A DNA stretch of 13,430 bases from Thermococcus paralvinellae. Its GTDB lineage: Archaea > Methanobacteriota_B > Thermococci > Thermococcales > Thermococcaceae. The position numbers and the translations under genes are program-made. Below are positions 1 to 6,855 of this stretch, piece after piece (the stretch's first letter is position 1; each line of letters opens with the position of its first letter). The stretch covers positions 1-13,430 of the forward strand of contig DQUR01000105.1 of NCBI GenBank assembly GCA_015662175.1. The letters run 5' to 3'. A model generated the notes under the pieces. That model was not told where the DNA came from and did not search any database. It saw only the letters and a program-made list of their open reading frames with translations.

Positions 1-32
1 TGCAAAGTGGTCTTAAGCCTTTGGTGTTGGGC

Positions 33-497
33 ATGAGTTGTCCGTTCTGCAATCCAAGTGCTGAGGTCATCCTCTATGAAGACAGACTGATCAGGATACT
101 TATCGACTCATATCCAGCTAGCAAAGGCCACCTCCTCATCGTTCCAGTAAGGCACGTTGAGCGCTGGGAAGAACTGACAAAAGAAGAGAAGGCCGCGCTG
201 ATCAGGGGTATAGACCTTGCGATGAATGGATTGAGGAAGGCACTCAAGCCCGACGCATTCAACGTCGGCATGAACCTCGGGAGAGCAGCGGGACAGACGG
301 TTTCTCATATTCACGTGCATGTGATTCCAAGATGGGAGGGAGACTGTAAACACCCGCGTGGCGGCGTCAGAAAGGCGGTCTTAGATCTGGAAGACGAGAA
401 CCTGAACTTGAGGGAGCGGTGGGGGAGAAACAGGCTGAACAAGAGGGAAATTGAGGATCTGAGGAGAGCTTTAATAAAGCTCGTGGGCGAGGGTTGA
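33..497 (+). CDS. HIT family (histidine triad) nucleotide-binding protein
   Basis: A 154-residue protein of the HIT superfamily, enzymes that hydrolyse or transfer nucleotidyl groups (for example AMP-linked substrates) through a histidine intermediate. The signature HIHVHV is at residues 92-97, with His94 the expected nucleophile. An N-terminal CxxC (Cys3, Cys6) together with His41 and His92 resembles the structural zinc site found in several HIT proteins. The ATG at 33 is chosen over upstream TTG/GTG codons because GGTG at 23-26 lies six bases before it. The C-terminal third is rich in Arg, Lys and Glu, as in the longer HIT proteins. The gene ends before a minus-strand gene, so it is convergent with its right neighbour. 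The natural substrate cannot be read from sequence; the family assignment is firm. Confidence 0.9.
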   Translation: MSCPFCNPSAEVILYEDRLIRILIDSYPASKGHLLIVPVRHVERWEELTKEEKAALIRGIDLAMNGLRKALKPDAFNVGMNLGRAAGQTVSHIHVHVIPRWEGDCKHPRGGVRKAVLDLEDENLNLRERWGRNRLNKREIEDLRRALIKLVGEG

Positions 498-586
498 ATA
501 GAATTTCCCTTTTGGTTGGGTTCTCGGCGAGTTCAAGAATCCCCTGGAAGTGCCTCAAGACAACCTTTCTATACCATGAAATCCCC

Positions 587-874
587 TCAGTAGATGTGGG
601 CATCGATGTCTCTCAGCAACTCGAGCATCTTTAGAAAATCTCTGAGCTCTTCCTCGGAGAAGTGGTTCTCCGCCTCATCCTGTGGATCGAATTTGCTTAG
701 GTATTCTCTAGCCTTCATCAGGTCATTGAGATCCTCCTGAAGCTCTAAAGTGCGCTGGATGAACTCATAGCTCGTGTGTGGGCTCTCAAAGGCCCTGTTC
801 TGGTTGGCCACTATGGCAATCTTAACGTTGGCTATCGTTTCGTCGAGCAGTTGAATGAGTTCTCCAATCTTCAT
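587..874 (-). CDS. Small helical protein of unknown function
   Basis: A 95-residue protein I do not recognise. It is dominated by predicted alpha helix and acidic residues, has no cysteine, no signal peptide and no membrane segment, and has heptad-like spacing of Leu/Ile that would suit a helical bundle or dimer. The start is well supported: on the minus strand GAGGTGA (879-885) precedes the ATG at 874 by four bases, and a TATA-like element lies at 904-912. It converges on the HIT gene, with 89 bp between the two stop codons. Codon use and strong initiation signals suggest a real gene. The function is unknown and nothing in the context points to one. Confidence 0.72.
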   Translation of the reverse strand: MKIGELIQLLDETIANVKIAIVANQNRAFESPHTSYEFIQRTLELQEDLNDLMKAREYLSKFDPQDEAENHFSEEELRDFLKMLELLRDIDAHIY

Positions 875-903
875 TCTCTCACCTCATAATGGCTAGTTCC
901 CAG

Positions 904-912
904 TATATTTAA
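904..912 (-). promoter_or_regulatory. TATA element for the 95-residue protein gene
   Basis: The minus strand reads TTAAATATA with the purine-rich GAAGC just upstream, like a BRE plus TATA box. An initiation point about 25 bases on falls near 880-886, giving a very short leader that may begin inside the Shine-Dalgarno site. Assigned by pattern only. Confidence 0.5.
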
Positions 913-1049
913 GCTTCTTCCGTGGTTCCCACACAATGGCTGAGGAAATGTTTGTGGTTAGGGGCTTTTTCGCTCAATTATTTCAGGTTTTTGAGGAGTT
1001 CTTTGTGGTCGTTAAATGGAATATAAGTACACCGGATTAAGCTGACCCC

Positions 1050-1069
1050 CTTTGTTCTGGAGGACAAAG
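1050..1069. repeat. Inverted repeat upstream of the epimerase gene
   Basis: CTTTGTTC and GGACAAAG flank a TGGA loop, giving an 8-bp stem with one G-T pair. It lies in the 272-bp divergent gap between the 95-residue protein gene and the epimerase gene, about 78 bp before the epimerase ATG. It could be an operator or a leader hairpin. The rest of the gap holds only a weak TATA-like stretch (GGTATATTG, about 1087-1095) and a 34-codon reading frame without a ribosome-binding site. Confidence 0.35.
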
Positions 1070-1146
1070 CTTTCAAAAGAAAAGAGGGTATATTGCAGGG
1101 AGCAAAGGATAAAACCTGAAAGCACAAATTCCTTTAGGTGTCTAAA

Positions 1147-2070
1147 ATGATAAAAAACAGGCTCATTGTGGTTACCGGTGGGGCCGGTTTCATAGGCTCA
1201 CACATTGCCGAAGAGCTCAGCAAAGACAACGAAGTTGTTGTTATTGACAACCTCCACTCGGGAAGAGTTGAGAATGTGCCGGAAAACGTAAAATTCGTCC
1301 AGGCTGATATTCGGGATTATGAGAGCATAGTTGAGATAATGAGCCAGGCGGACTACGTTTTTCACGAGGCGGCACTTGTGAGTGTTGTCGAAAGCGTGGA
1401 GAAACCAGTTTTAACCGAGGAAATTAATGTTTTGGGAACGCTGAATATCCTAAGAGCTTTAAGCGAAGGACATGGTAAGCTTATCTTTGCCTCCTCTGCC
1501 GCTGTATACGGTGATAATCAAAACCTGCCTTTGAAAGAGGAAGAAAAGCCCATGCCCTTATCGCCTTATGGGGTTACAAAGGTCTCCGGAGAATATTATT
1601 GCAAGATATTTTACGAGCTTTATGGCGTTCCAGCAGTGGCCTTAAGGTATTTCAACGTCTTCGGCGAAAGGCAGGGATACAACCAGTATGCTGGAGTTAT
1701 AAGCATCTTCATCAACCGTGCTTTGAAAAATGAGCCGTTGATAATTTTTGGTGACGGAAAACAGACGAGGGATTTTATTTATGTTAAAGACGTTGTTAAA
1801 GCGAACGTCCTAGTTGCAGAGAAGAAGAGGGCAAACGGGGAAGTGTTTAACGTCGCTCGTGGTGAGAGAACGACAATCCTTGAGCTGGCCATGAAGATCA
1901 TTGATGCGACAAATTCATCAAGCCCGATAATATTTGATAAGCCAAGACCCGGCGATATAAAGCACAGCCAAGCCGACATAAGTAAAATCAAGAAGCTTGG
2001 ATTTAAGCCAGAGTACTCTCTTGAGGAGGGGCTTTTGAGAACTGTTGAGTGGTACAGAAGGGGTTTTTAG
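1147..2070 (+). CDS. NAD-dependent sugar-nucleotide epimerase (UDP-glucose 4-epimerase-like)
   Basis: A 307-residue extended short-chain dehydrogenase/reductase, the usual length for archaeal GalE-like epimerases, which interconvert nucleotide sugars through a bound NAD and a 4-keto intermediate. Visible motifs are the Rossmann glycines Gly11, Gly14 and Gly17 (TGGAGFIGS), Asp34 ending the second strand (VVVIDN), and the catalytic set Ser117, Tyr141 and Lys145 (SPYGVTK). The conserved stretch ALRYFNVFGERQ follows. I chose the ATG at 1147 rather than the GTG at 1138: AGGTG at 1136-1140 is correctly spaced for 1147 and would overlap the GTG. It stands alone, with no glycosyltransferase neighbours, so the substrate (UDP-glucose, UDP-GlcNAc or another sugar) is undetermined. 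The family assignment is firm. Confidence 0.88.
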   Translation: MIKNRLIVVTGGAGFIGSHIAEELSKDNEVVVIDNLHSGRVENVPENVKFVQADIRDYESIVEIMSQADYVFHEAALVSVVESVEKPVLTEEINVLGTLNILRALSEGHGKLIFASSAAVYGDNQNLPLKEEEKPMPLSPYGVTKVSGEYYCKIFYELYGVPAVALRYFNVFGERQGYNQYAGVISIFINRALKNEPLIIFGDGKQTRDFIYVKDVVKANVLVAEKKRANGEVFNVARGERTTILELAMKIIDATNSSSPIIFDKPRPGDIKHSQADISKIKKLGFKPEYSLEEGLLRTVEWYRRGF

Positions 2071-2439
2071 GTGTGTGAAAGTTTTCTCCATCAGGTTAAT
2101 TCTCACAACGGACTTGAGCTCCATTAACCCTTGCCCCCGTCATTGCATGGAGTGCCTTTATATGACAAACGACTCTAATATATTCCCGCGTCTGGACAAA
2201 TTCTCCCTATCTCCCCAACTACCATATAGACATAGAGGTTTTGCTCAAAAAGAATAACCAACGAAGGAAAAATCTTGAGAGTCTTGGGTTAGCCCTCTGT
2301 TAAAATTGTTAAAGAATTAGTTGACGTAATGGGTCCGGAACGATAAATATTACTAACTTTAGATTGGGAAGTTCCTCTGGGCCTAAAAAGATGAGAAGGA
2401 TTAGGAATCCAAAAAACAGCAGATCAGTTCTGGGACGAC
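2071..2439. other. Intergenic stretch without a convincing gene
   Basis: About 370 bp between the epimerase stop and the prefoldin terminator. Reading frames on both strands are short and lack ribosome-binding sites. The longest suggestive one is a 37-codon minus-strand frame (2178-2288), bounded by stops and containing only a late ATG. The base composition resembles decayed coding DNA, but I cannot reconstruct a protein. Confidence 0.5.
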
Positions 2440-2471
2440 AAAAAGTAGCCCTATTCATAGGGTCACTTTTT
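2440..2471 (-). terminator. Palindromic terminator at the end of the prefoldin alpha gene
   Basis: A 32-bp imperfect palindrome. AAAAAGT (2440-2446) pairs with ACTTTTT (2465-2471), and CCCTAT (2449-2454) pairs with ATAGGG (2457-2462), separated by a 2-nt internal mismatch and a 2-nt centre. On the minus strand a T5 run follows the GC-rich stem directly. The palindrome contains the TGA stop codon (2463-2465). The symmetry means it could also stop plus-strand transcription arriving from the epimerase side. Confidence 0.65.
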
Positions 2472-2903
2472 AGGGACCTTAAACTCTCCAGCCTGTTGTA
2501 TCTTTTGGGCCTTCTGTGCCAACTCCTGAAGTTTTTGCTCAATCTGCTGTAATGCCTCCTGAGTCTTTTTTATTGCATCTTCGTATTCCTTAATTTTTGC
2601 ATCCAAGTAAGTAATTGCATCCTCCAAGCTTTTCTCAACCGCATATCCCGCTCCAATGCTAACAATCGCATGCTCCTTCTCAACTATCATGCCCTTCAGG
2701 AATGAGCCCGCTCCGATGGGGACCAGTATCTCAGGCTTCTTGTCCTCAACCTTCTTAAGCCCCTCAACTGTTTCCTTCACTGCTTTGAACTCATTCATTC
2801 CAAGGGTTAAAAGCTCAAGATTTTGAGCCAAAAGCTGGGCCTGAGCCTGTAAGAGCTGGTATTCATAAGCCAATTTTTCAAGCTGTTCCTGATTCTGTGC
2901 CAT
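2463..2903 (-). CDS. pfdA: Prefoldin subunit alpha
   Basis: A 146-residue prefoldin alpha subunit, the expected length. Two alpha and four beta subunits form the jellyfish-shaped hexamer that holds unfolded proteins and passes them to the thermosome. The sequence shows an N-terminal coiled coil (about 1-50, Gln/Leu/Glu heptads), a central beta-hairpin region with Gly-rich turns ([10 protein letters not shown] and [10 protein letters not shown]), and a C-terminal coiled coil (about 95-140, many Gln/Lys/Ala). The ATG at 2903 is preferred over an upstream in-frame start at 2951 because GGTGAT precedes it and the longer N-terminus does not fit the family. It ends the L39e-L31e-aIF6-L18a cluster. 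A T8 run and a TATA-like CTTAAAAGG (about 2934-2942) in the gap before it suggest it may also have its own promoter. Confidence 0.93.
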   Translation of the reverse strand: MAQNQEQLEKLAYEYQLLQAQAQLLAQNLELLTLGMNEFKAVKETVEGLKKVEDKKPEILVPIGAGSFLKGMIVEKEHAIVSIGAGYAVEKSLEDAITYLDAKIKEYEDAIKKTQEALQQIEQKLQELAQKAQKIQQAGEFKVPKK

Positions 2904-2960
2904 TTCTATCACCAATGAAAATTCGTAGGATTTCCTTTTAAGGGTTTGCATGACTAAATC

Positions 2961-2968
2961 AAAAAAAA
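2961..2968 (-). terminator. Oligo-T terminator after the L18a gene
   Basis: On the minus strand eight consecutive T follow the L18a TAG stop (2969-2971) directly. Oligo-T runs without a hairpin are sufficient signals for archaeal RNA polymerase. Leaky termination here would lower prefoldin output relative to the ribosomal genes. Confidence 0.5.
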
Positions 2969-3205
2969 CTAAGCAAGTTCTAAGCTGAGCCTTCTAACTA
3001 TTGGATTCTCGGCTTCCTCAGGATTAATTTCTTCAATGCTCTCTATCCATATCTTTGTTCTCTTTACCCTGTGTTTGCTTCCAATTTCTGAGTAGACAAG
3101 CTCAACAACGTCCTCTTGTTTCACAGCTCTGTATTCCTTTGTGAATTTTTGCTTTTTCCCTTCCCTTTCAAAAACCCCCTTAACGCGATAAACTTTAACC
3201 TCCAT
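2969..3205 (-). CDS. rpl18a: 50S ribosomal protein L18Ae (LX)
   Basis: A 78-residue large-subunit protein of the archaeal L18Ae/LX/L20a family. It begins [10 protein letters not shown] and carries the family pattern of a small alpha-beta domain with a basic middle ([16 protein letters not shown]) and the ending [10 protein letters not shown]. The length matches archaeal LX. AGGGG precedes the ATG at 3205, and the stop of aIF6 is only six bases upstream, so the two are probably co-translated. Its position between aIF6 and prefoldin alpha matches the conserved archaeal order. Identification is firm. Confidence 0.92.
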   Translation of the reverse strand: MEVKVYRVKGVFEREGKKQKFTKEYRAVKQEDVVELVYSEIGSKHRVKRTKIWIESIEEINPEEAENPIVRRLSLELA

Positions 3206-3211
3206 ATCCCC

Positions 3212-3898
3212 TCACCCCAAAAAGCCCAGTGCTTCTTCAATTTTAACAATTTCAGGACCTGTTGTGAGGTGTCCAACAACAACTCCAAAGGAATTGGCCA
3301 GCATGCACGAGCCAACAAATGGAACACCCTGATTTGCGGTGCCAAGATAGACGTCAACCTTGAATAAATCCCTCAACCATTCAAGTTCCTCTTCAGTAGT
3401 TTCGGGATGAACGAGGCCACCCCTGTTTGTAACAACACCAACACTTCCAACGGTGTGAAAATTGGCTATAATGCCGCGTTCCACCTCCACCCCCAGGATG
3501 TCCTCAAGCTTTCTTGCCTCATCCCTTGCGAACTTAGCACTCACGAGAGCTGCCCTATCGTTGGTCAAAATCAAGTTGCCTAAAGCAGTCAGCTTGCTCA
3601 AAAAGGGCTCAACTCTAATATCAAGGTCATGTTCCCTCAGGGCAGCATTAATCCTCTCGAGCTCGGTATCCCAGACATAATAGGGGACAACAATGGCGTT
3701 TGAGTTCCCAGCAGCAAGGATTCCGATGATTCTTGATTTCATAATGCTCGTCTCAATTATTGGGACTTTTAAAACTTCCCTCAAAACACTGAGTTTTTTT
3801 TCTTGAAGGCCCTCTCTAACCAGAAGCACTTTGTCCGTAGCGACACCAAACACACCCAGATAGGGGGAATTTTCAAAGTCAAGTCTTTCTATGTGCAT
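3212..3898 (-). CDS. eif6: Translation initiation factor 6 (aIF6)
   Basis: A 228-residue aIF6, which binds the 50S subunit face near L14 and L24e and blocks premature joining with the 30S subunit. The protein has the fivefold pseudo-symmetric repeat pattern of the family. The start MHIERLDFENSPYLGVFGVA is followed by recurring units with Asn/Asp-rich turns (ILAAGNSNAIVVP, LTNDRAALVS, VVTNRGGLVHP, ANSFGVVVGHLTTGPE). The length is typical (220-230). GGTGA lies before the ATG at 3898. It follows L31e by 34 bp and overlaps nothing. Co-expression with L31e and L18a fits its role in 50S maturation and recycling. Confidence 0.95.
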   Translation of the reverse strand: MHIERLDFENSPYLGVFGVATDKVLLVREGLQEKKLSVLREVLKVPIIETSIMKSRIIGILAAGNSNAIVVPYYVWDTELERINAALREHDLDIRVEPFLSKLTALGNLILTNDRAALVSAKFARDEARKLEDILGVEVERGIIANFHTVGSVGVVTNRGGLVHPETTEEELEWLRDLFKVDVYLGTANQGVPFVGSCMLANSFGVVVGHLTTGPEIVKIEEALGFLG

Positions 3899-3932
3899 TT
3901 TTCACCACTCACGAGAAATAAAAATTGGGAAA

Positions 3933-4310
3933 TCAGCTCTTCGTCGCCTGTTCTTCTAGTTTCTTTTCTTCCTCCTCCTTTTTCCCAGTCTTCTTTTCTT
4001 TCTTTGTTGTCTTTTTTGCCTCTGGTGGTAGTTCAACGTAGGCAACTCTGACCTTACCTTTCCCTTCAACTTCTTCCTCAACTACCTTAACCTTAATCCT
4101 GAGCTTGTTTGGGGGCTTCTCAATTCCCCTTTCCCAAATCTTTTCGTTAACCTCTGGAGCTATGATGACCTCTTCAGCCTTTGCGTGTCTTGCAACAAAT
4201 TCCCTGACGAATTTGACTGCCCTTGGCGCCCTCTTCCATCTCGGAACAATCTTCTTGATTTTTCTTATTGGAACTGTGAAAATTACCTCATCTCCGACTT
4301 TAATCGCCAT
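3933..4310 (-). CDS. rpl31e: 50S ribosomal protein L31e with a long charged C-terminal tail
   Basis: A 125-residue L31e, a protein at the rim of the exit tunnel. The core (about residues 1-97) has the family features: an early beta strand ([20 protein letters not shown]), a helix with [18 protein letters not shown], then [20 protein letters not shown] and a final strand VRVAYVELP. The remaining roughly 27 residues are almost entirely Lys, Glu and Thr and form an extension beyond the usual 80-100 residue archaeal protein. The tail runs in frame to a clear stop, so it is not a frameshift artefact visible here. GAGTGAT precedes the ATG, and the L39e stop lies six bases upstream. Confidence 0.92.
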   Translation of the reverse strand: MAIKVGDEVIFTVPIRKIKKIVPRWKRAPRAVKFVREFVARHAKAEEVIIAPEVNEKIWERGIEKPPNKLRIKVKVVEEEVEGKGKVRVAYVELPPEAKKTTKKEKKTGKKEEEEKKLEEQATKS

Positions 4311-4316
4311 TTTTCA

Positions 4317-4472
4317 TCACTCCTTAAGCTTTGTTCTTCTCCAGTATCTCCTCTTTGGATGGGTCATAACTCTTCTGTTTGTCTTCACGATAACCCACAC
4401 AGGGACTCTTCTATTTTGTTTAGCGGCTTTTGCCAAGCGGAGCTTCTTTGCAAGAGGCTTGTTCCTTGCCAT
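4317..4472 (-). CDS. rpl39e: 50S ribosomal protein L39e
   Basis: A 51-residue, very basic protein that lines the peptide exit tunnel in archaeal and eukaryotic large subunits. The start [20 protein letters not shown], the [13 protein letters not shown] centre and the [11 protein letters not shown] end are diagnostic, and the length is exactly that of the family. The reading frame is open 17 codons further upstream, but the ATG at 4472 is chosen because GGGAGG lies just before it. It opens the L39e-L31e-aIF6-L18a-pfdA cluster and has the only strong promoter seen ahead of that cluster. Confidence 0.96.
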   Translation of the reverse strand: MARNKPLAKKLRLAKAAKQNRRVPVWVIVKTNRRVMTHPKRRYWRRTKLKE

Positions 4473-4526
4473 CCTTATCCCTCCCAGAGTTATCATAATA
4501 GTTCTAACCAAGCTTGAAGCCAAAGC

Positions 4527-4536
4527 TTATTTAAAT
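4527..4536 (-). promoter_or_regulatory. rpl39e: Promoter of the L39e ribosomal cluster
   Basis: The minus strand reads ATTTAAATAA, close to an ideal archaeal TATA box, with the purine-rich GGGAAG upstream where a BRE would lie. Transcription would start near 4505, giving a leader of about 33 nt with the Shine-Dalgarno site near its 3' end. It lies about 30 bp beyond the 3' end of the PP-loop gene, so the cluster is independently expressed. Confidence 0.75.
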
Positions 4537-4564
4537 CTTCCCATCAATTCAAACCGGTTTCCTT

Positions 4565-5170
4565 TTATAAATCTTGCCTCCTCCATCCTAAAACTCTCGA
4601 CTGATAGTGCCTCTTCGGAAAGATTGTCAGCGGATCTACTCCCTTAAGCCTCAAAAGATGCCTCAGTTCAACCTCATAGTCGCTCTTTTCCAGCTTTTCA
4701 CTTTCTCTAATTTCAACGATAAAGAGCTTTTCTGTGAGCTCCCTGATTGTTTTATATCCCAACCCAAGCAACGGCCGTATATACTGGACGCTAAACCTAT
4801 CTTCAAGGCTTCTTGTCTTCCTCAAATCCAAAAAAGGAACCCTGTCATCTCTCCTCGTGCCATCACTTATTCTCTCAACATCCTCACGGCTTGCAATTTC
4901 TTCAAGAGCTTGTTCATGGATAAACTGAATTGCATTGCTTGGATGCATGTCTGTAATGCACATCTTGGCAGCTTTTTCCAAAATTTCTCTATCCAAAACC
5001 ACAACCTCATGGTTAAAGCCAAGTCTTTCAGCAGTTTCCTTTGCATACTTCCAGCTGTCCAAGAGACCAAAGCTTATCGTGATTAACTCTACTTCATAAC
5101 CCAACCTCTGCAGAATCCAGGCAGCCAGTGAGGAATCTTTGCCCCCGCTATAGAGGTGATAAACCTTCAT
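4565..5170 (-). CDS. PP-loop ATP pyrophosphatase family protein (AANH-like)
   Basis: A 201-residue protein of the adenine-nucleotide alpha-hydrolase/PP-loop superfamily, which activates substrates by adenylation and releases pyrophosphate. The PP-loop SGGKDSS is at residues 8-14, right after the first strand, as in the family. A second characteristic segment is SDGTRRDDR in the middle, with RPLLGLGYKTIREL towards the C-terminus. Known relatives act on tRNA uridine thiolation, lysidine, GMP, NAD or queuosine synthesis, but no specific subgroup is evident and no partner gene is adjacent. The ATG at 5170 gives a clean start on the first beta strand; a TTG three codons earlier is possible. No clear Shine-Dalgarno site is present and a TATA-like GCTAATAAC (about 5199-5207) is close, so a nearly leaderless mRNA is plausible. 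Confidence 0.82.
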   Translation of the reverse strand: MKVYHLYSGGKDSSLAAWILQRLGYEVELITISFGLLDSWKYAKETAERLGFNHEVVVLDREILEKAAKMCITDMHPSNAIQFIHEQALEEIASREDVERISDGTRRDDRVPFLDLRKTRSLEDRFSVQYIRPLLGLGYKTIRELTEKLFIVEIRESEKLEKSDYEVELRHLLRLKGVDPLTIFPKRHYQSRVLGWRRQDL

Positions 5171-5247
5171 TTTTATCAAAGGAGAGGATGAGATAGAGGT
5201 TATTAGCTTTTTGGGACTATGAAGAACACACCTTGATAAGGTTGTAG

Positions 5248-5321
5248 CTTAAAAACACCATTGAGGTGTCTCCAGCAGTGTTACTCGACTGTATGCATAC
5301 AGCAATACGGTGCTGTTTTTT
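5248..5321 (+). other. Nested inverted repeats followed by a T6 run, possible small RNA or regulatory element
   Basis: In the 230-bp gap upstream of the PP-loop gene there is a TATA-like CTTAAAAAC (5248-5256), then ACACC/GGTGT around a 5-nt loop (5255-5269). Outer arms CAGCA (5273-5277) and TGCTG (5311-5315) enclose a perfect 14-bp palindrome CTGTATGCATACAG (5289-5302). Six T follow directly (5316-5321). A plus-strand transcript starting about 25 nt after the TATA element would begin at the outer arm and end at the T run, roughly 45 nt in all. A protein-binding operator is an equally good reading. No reading frame of note overlaps it. Confidence 0.35.
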
Positions 5322-5400
5322 GGGGACAGCGGCTTGAAAGGGATGCACTTAAGGGCTGATATTGGTATCAACAGGAACCAAAAGATTTGTGTTCATATTC

Positions 5401-6544
5401 TCACCCACTAAAAGCCTTCCATATGCAAACTTCGTTAATTTCCTCTCCAATTACCCATTTATTCCAAACCAGGATCTTGGATACTGGTTCTTTTGTTCTC
5501 CACCATTTAAAGTTCCTGAAATCATAAACACAGATGCCTTTAGCTTCCCGAAATAAGCCAGACGTCTTTATATCAAGATACGCAAAAGCTATTATATCAT
5601 CTTTTGCCACCTTGATCCCTTTTATTAAAGATGGAGTCTTCAGTCTTTTGTAAACTGGCGAAGCTACAATCTTCTTGAGTTTTCCTTCAAAATCAATAAT
5701 GTAGACTCTACCAGTGTACCCGACAACATATAAATTACCATTATGAGCTTTAATTCCGGCGATACCCCAATCATAGAACTTTTCTTCATACTTTCTAAGG
5801 TTAACATGCCACTTGAGAGAACCATTGAGAGAGAACGCGTAGATGTCGCCACCGACTATGAACGTTCCTCCAGGTTCCGTGCCACCTGTCGAGAAGAACA
5901 GCGTATCATTGGAATACTCAAAAGTCGATGATTACATACCTTGTAGTTAGATTCCACATAAAACTTCCGTTTTTGTTGAGAACTACTGCAAAACCGTTGG
6001 CAAAGGCATCATTGGTTCCAAATGTTAAAATGTACCCCTCTGGGAATGTATAGACCATCGGATAAGAATCTGGAGGTGTTTTAAAGGAATACGTGGAACA
6101 ATCCTTAGTGCAGACATGGTATTTGATAACATCATAATTGTACTTTCCCCTGCTGGAATGGACAGTAGAATACAGTGAAAAATTGCCTAAGTTGATGGCA
6201 AACACCAATTCAGCTGAATCAATCCCTTCAGGCACATCAAGCTTAGTAATTGTGAAATTCCTTAAGTTAATGTTCAAAACCTCGGACGCATTTGTCATTG
6301 AGAGCATGTTTCCTACGAGGAATACCCTTTTTGCGTTTGGGAATTCTTTAAGGACTTTTCCATCTGTTATGTTAATAATCAGTAAGGTATCATCCTTAAG
6401 AATTACAACCTTTCCATTCCAGACACCAACCAGAGAGGCATCTCTACAATTCCATTTATAGCCTCGATATTCATGCGAGATGAAAAGGGCTAAAATTAGA
6501 AACAAAAGAAAAAGGAGGACTGAAAGCATTCTTGAAGTTTTCAT
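5401..6544 (-). pseudogene. Membrane-anchored, probable beta-propeller surface protein, broken by one frameshift
   Basis: The minus strand holds two parts of one gene. The first (6544-5918) starts at an ATG preceded by AGGTGA and encodes a signal-anchor segment (about residues 7-23, Leu/Ile/Phe-rich) followed by an extracellular region with many N-x-S/T sequons. It ends in a TGA at 5918-5920, within TTTTGA. Dropping one T from that T4 run (plus-strand A4, 5920-5923) opens a frame that continues without interruption to a stop at 5401-5403, giving about 380 residues. Strand motifs such as GNLYVVGYTGRVYIIDFEGK and WNGKVVILKDDTLLIINITD resemble PQQ/WD-type propeller blades. I do not recognise the family. 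The break could be a true mutation, a slippage site or a sequencing error. Confidence 0.7.
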
Positions 6545-6788
6545 GTCTTTTCACCTATGGCCATATTGTTCTGTTTGGCTTATCCTCATGTACGAAGTCG
6601 CTCCCTCCCCAAACAAGGTCATCATTTATAGACAAAAAAAGTAGCATAAATACTTTTTCAATTACGAAACAAAGAAAAAACAAACTACAACCACCAACAC
6701 TTGGACATAAAAAAGCACAAACAACAAAGTAAAAACAAATTACTTAAACTCTAACAAACATTCAAAAAACTGAGAATTCACGGCAACA
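6545..6788. other. Divergent intergenic region with an A/C-rich tract
   Basis: Between the broken surface-protein gene (-) and the CRM protein gene (+). Nearest the former are minus-strand TATA-like elements (ATTTATAG in plus orientation, 6624-6631, and ATAAATAC, 6646-6653) that could drive it. From about 6655 to 6785 the plus strand is strongly A/C-rich: in 6661-6780 I count 8 G against 25 C, the remainder mostly A. The minus strand of the tract therefore carries several T5-T6 runs that could stop antisense transcription. No gene is seen. Confidence 0.5.
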
Positions 6789-6796
6789 TTTAAAAG
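6789..6796 (+). promoter_or_regulatory. Promoter of the CRM protein-S19e operon
   Basis: TTTAAAAG preceded by CAACA forms a good archaeal TATA element. Transcription would start near 6817, leaving a leader of about 39 nt. That leader opens with a CCTCT/AGAGG hairpin (6820-6834), whose 5' arm could also pair with the GAGGTGA ribosome-binding site at 6844-6850. Confidence 0.65.
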
Positions 6797-6855
6797 CCAA
6801 ACCCCTATAAACTCTTTTGCCTCTTTGCGAGAGGTTGAGATTTGAGGTGAGAGAA

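Noticed and set aside
936..1040. 34-codon plus-strand frame beginning ATGGCTGAGGAAATG in the gap before the epimerase
   Set aside because: No ribosome-binding site for the first ATG, no recognisable features, and very rich in Phe and Val; chance frame or debris.
2178..2288. 37-codon minus-strand open stretch with protein-like wording (VVGEIGRICPDAG)
   Set aside because: Bounded by stops on both sides, with only a late internal ATG and no ribosome-binding site; too short to call even a remnant.
2903..2951. Longer prefoldin alpha start at 2951
   Set aside because: The 16 added residues do not fit the family, and GGTGAT is placed for the ATG at 2903.
4162..4168. Plus-strand ATGATGA resembling a C box, antisense to L31e
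   Set aside because: The nearest CTGA is about 35 nt away and no C'/D' pair follows; chance match within a coding gene.
6612..6625. Minus-strand ATGATGA near the surface protein promoter, considered as another C/D RNA
   Set aside because: No CTGA box in the next 50 nt on that strand.
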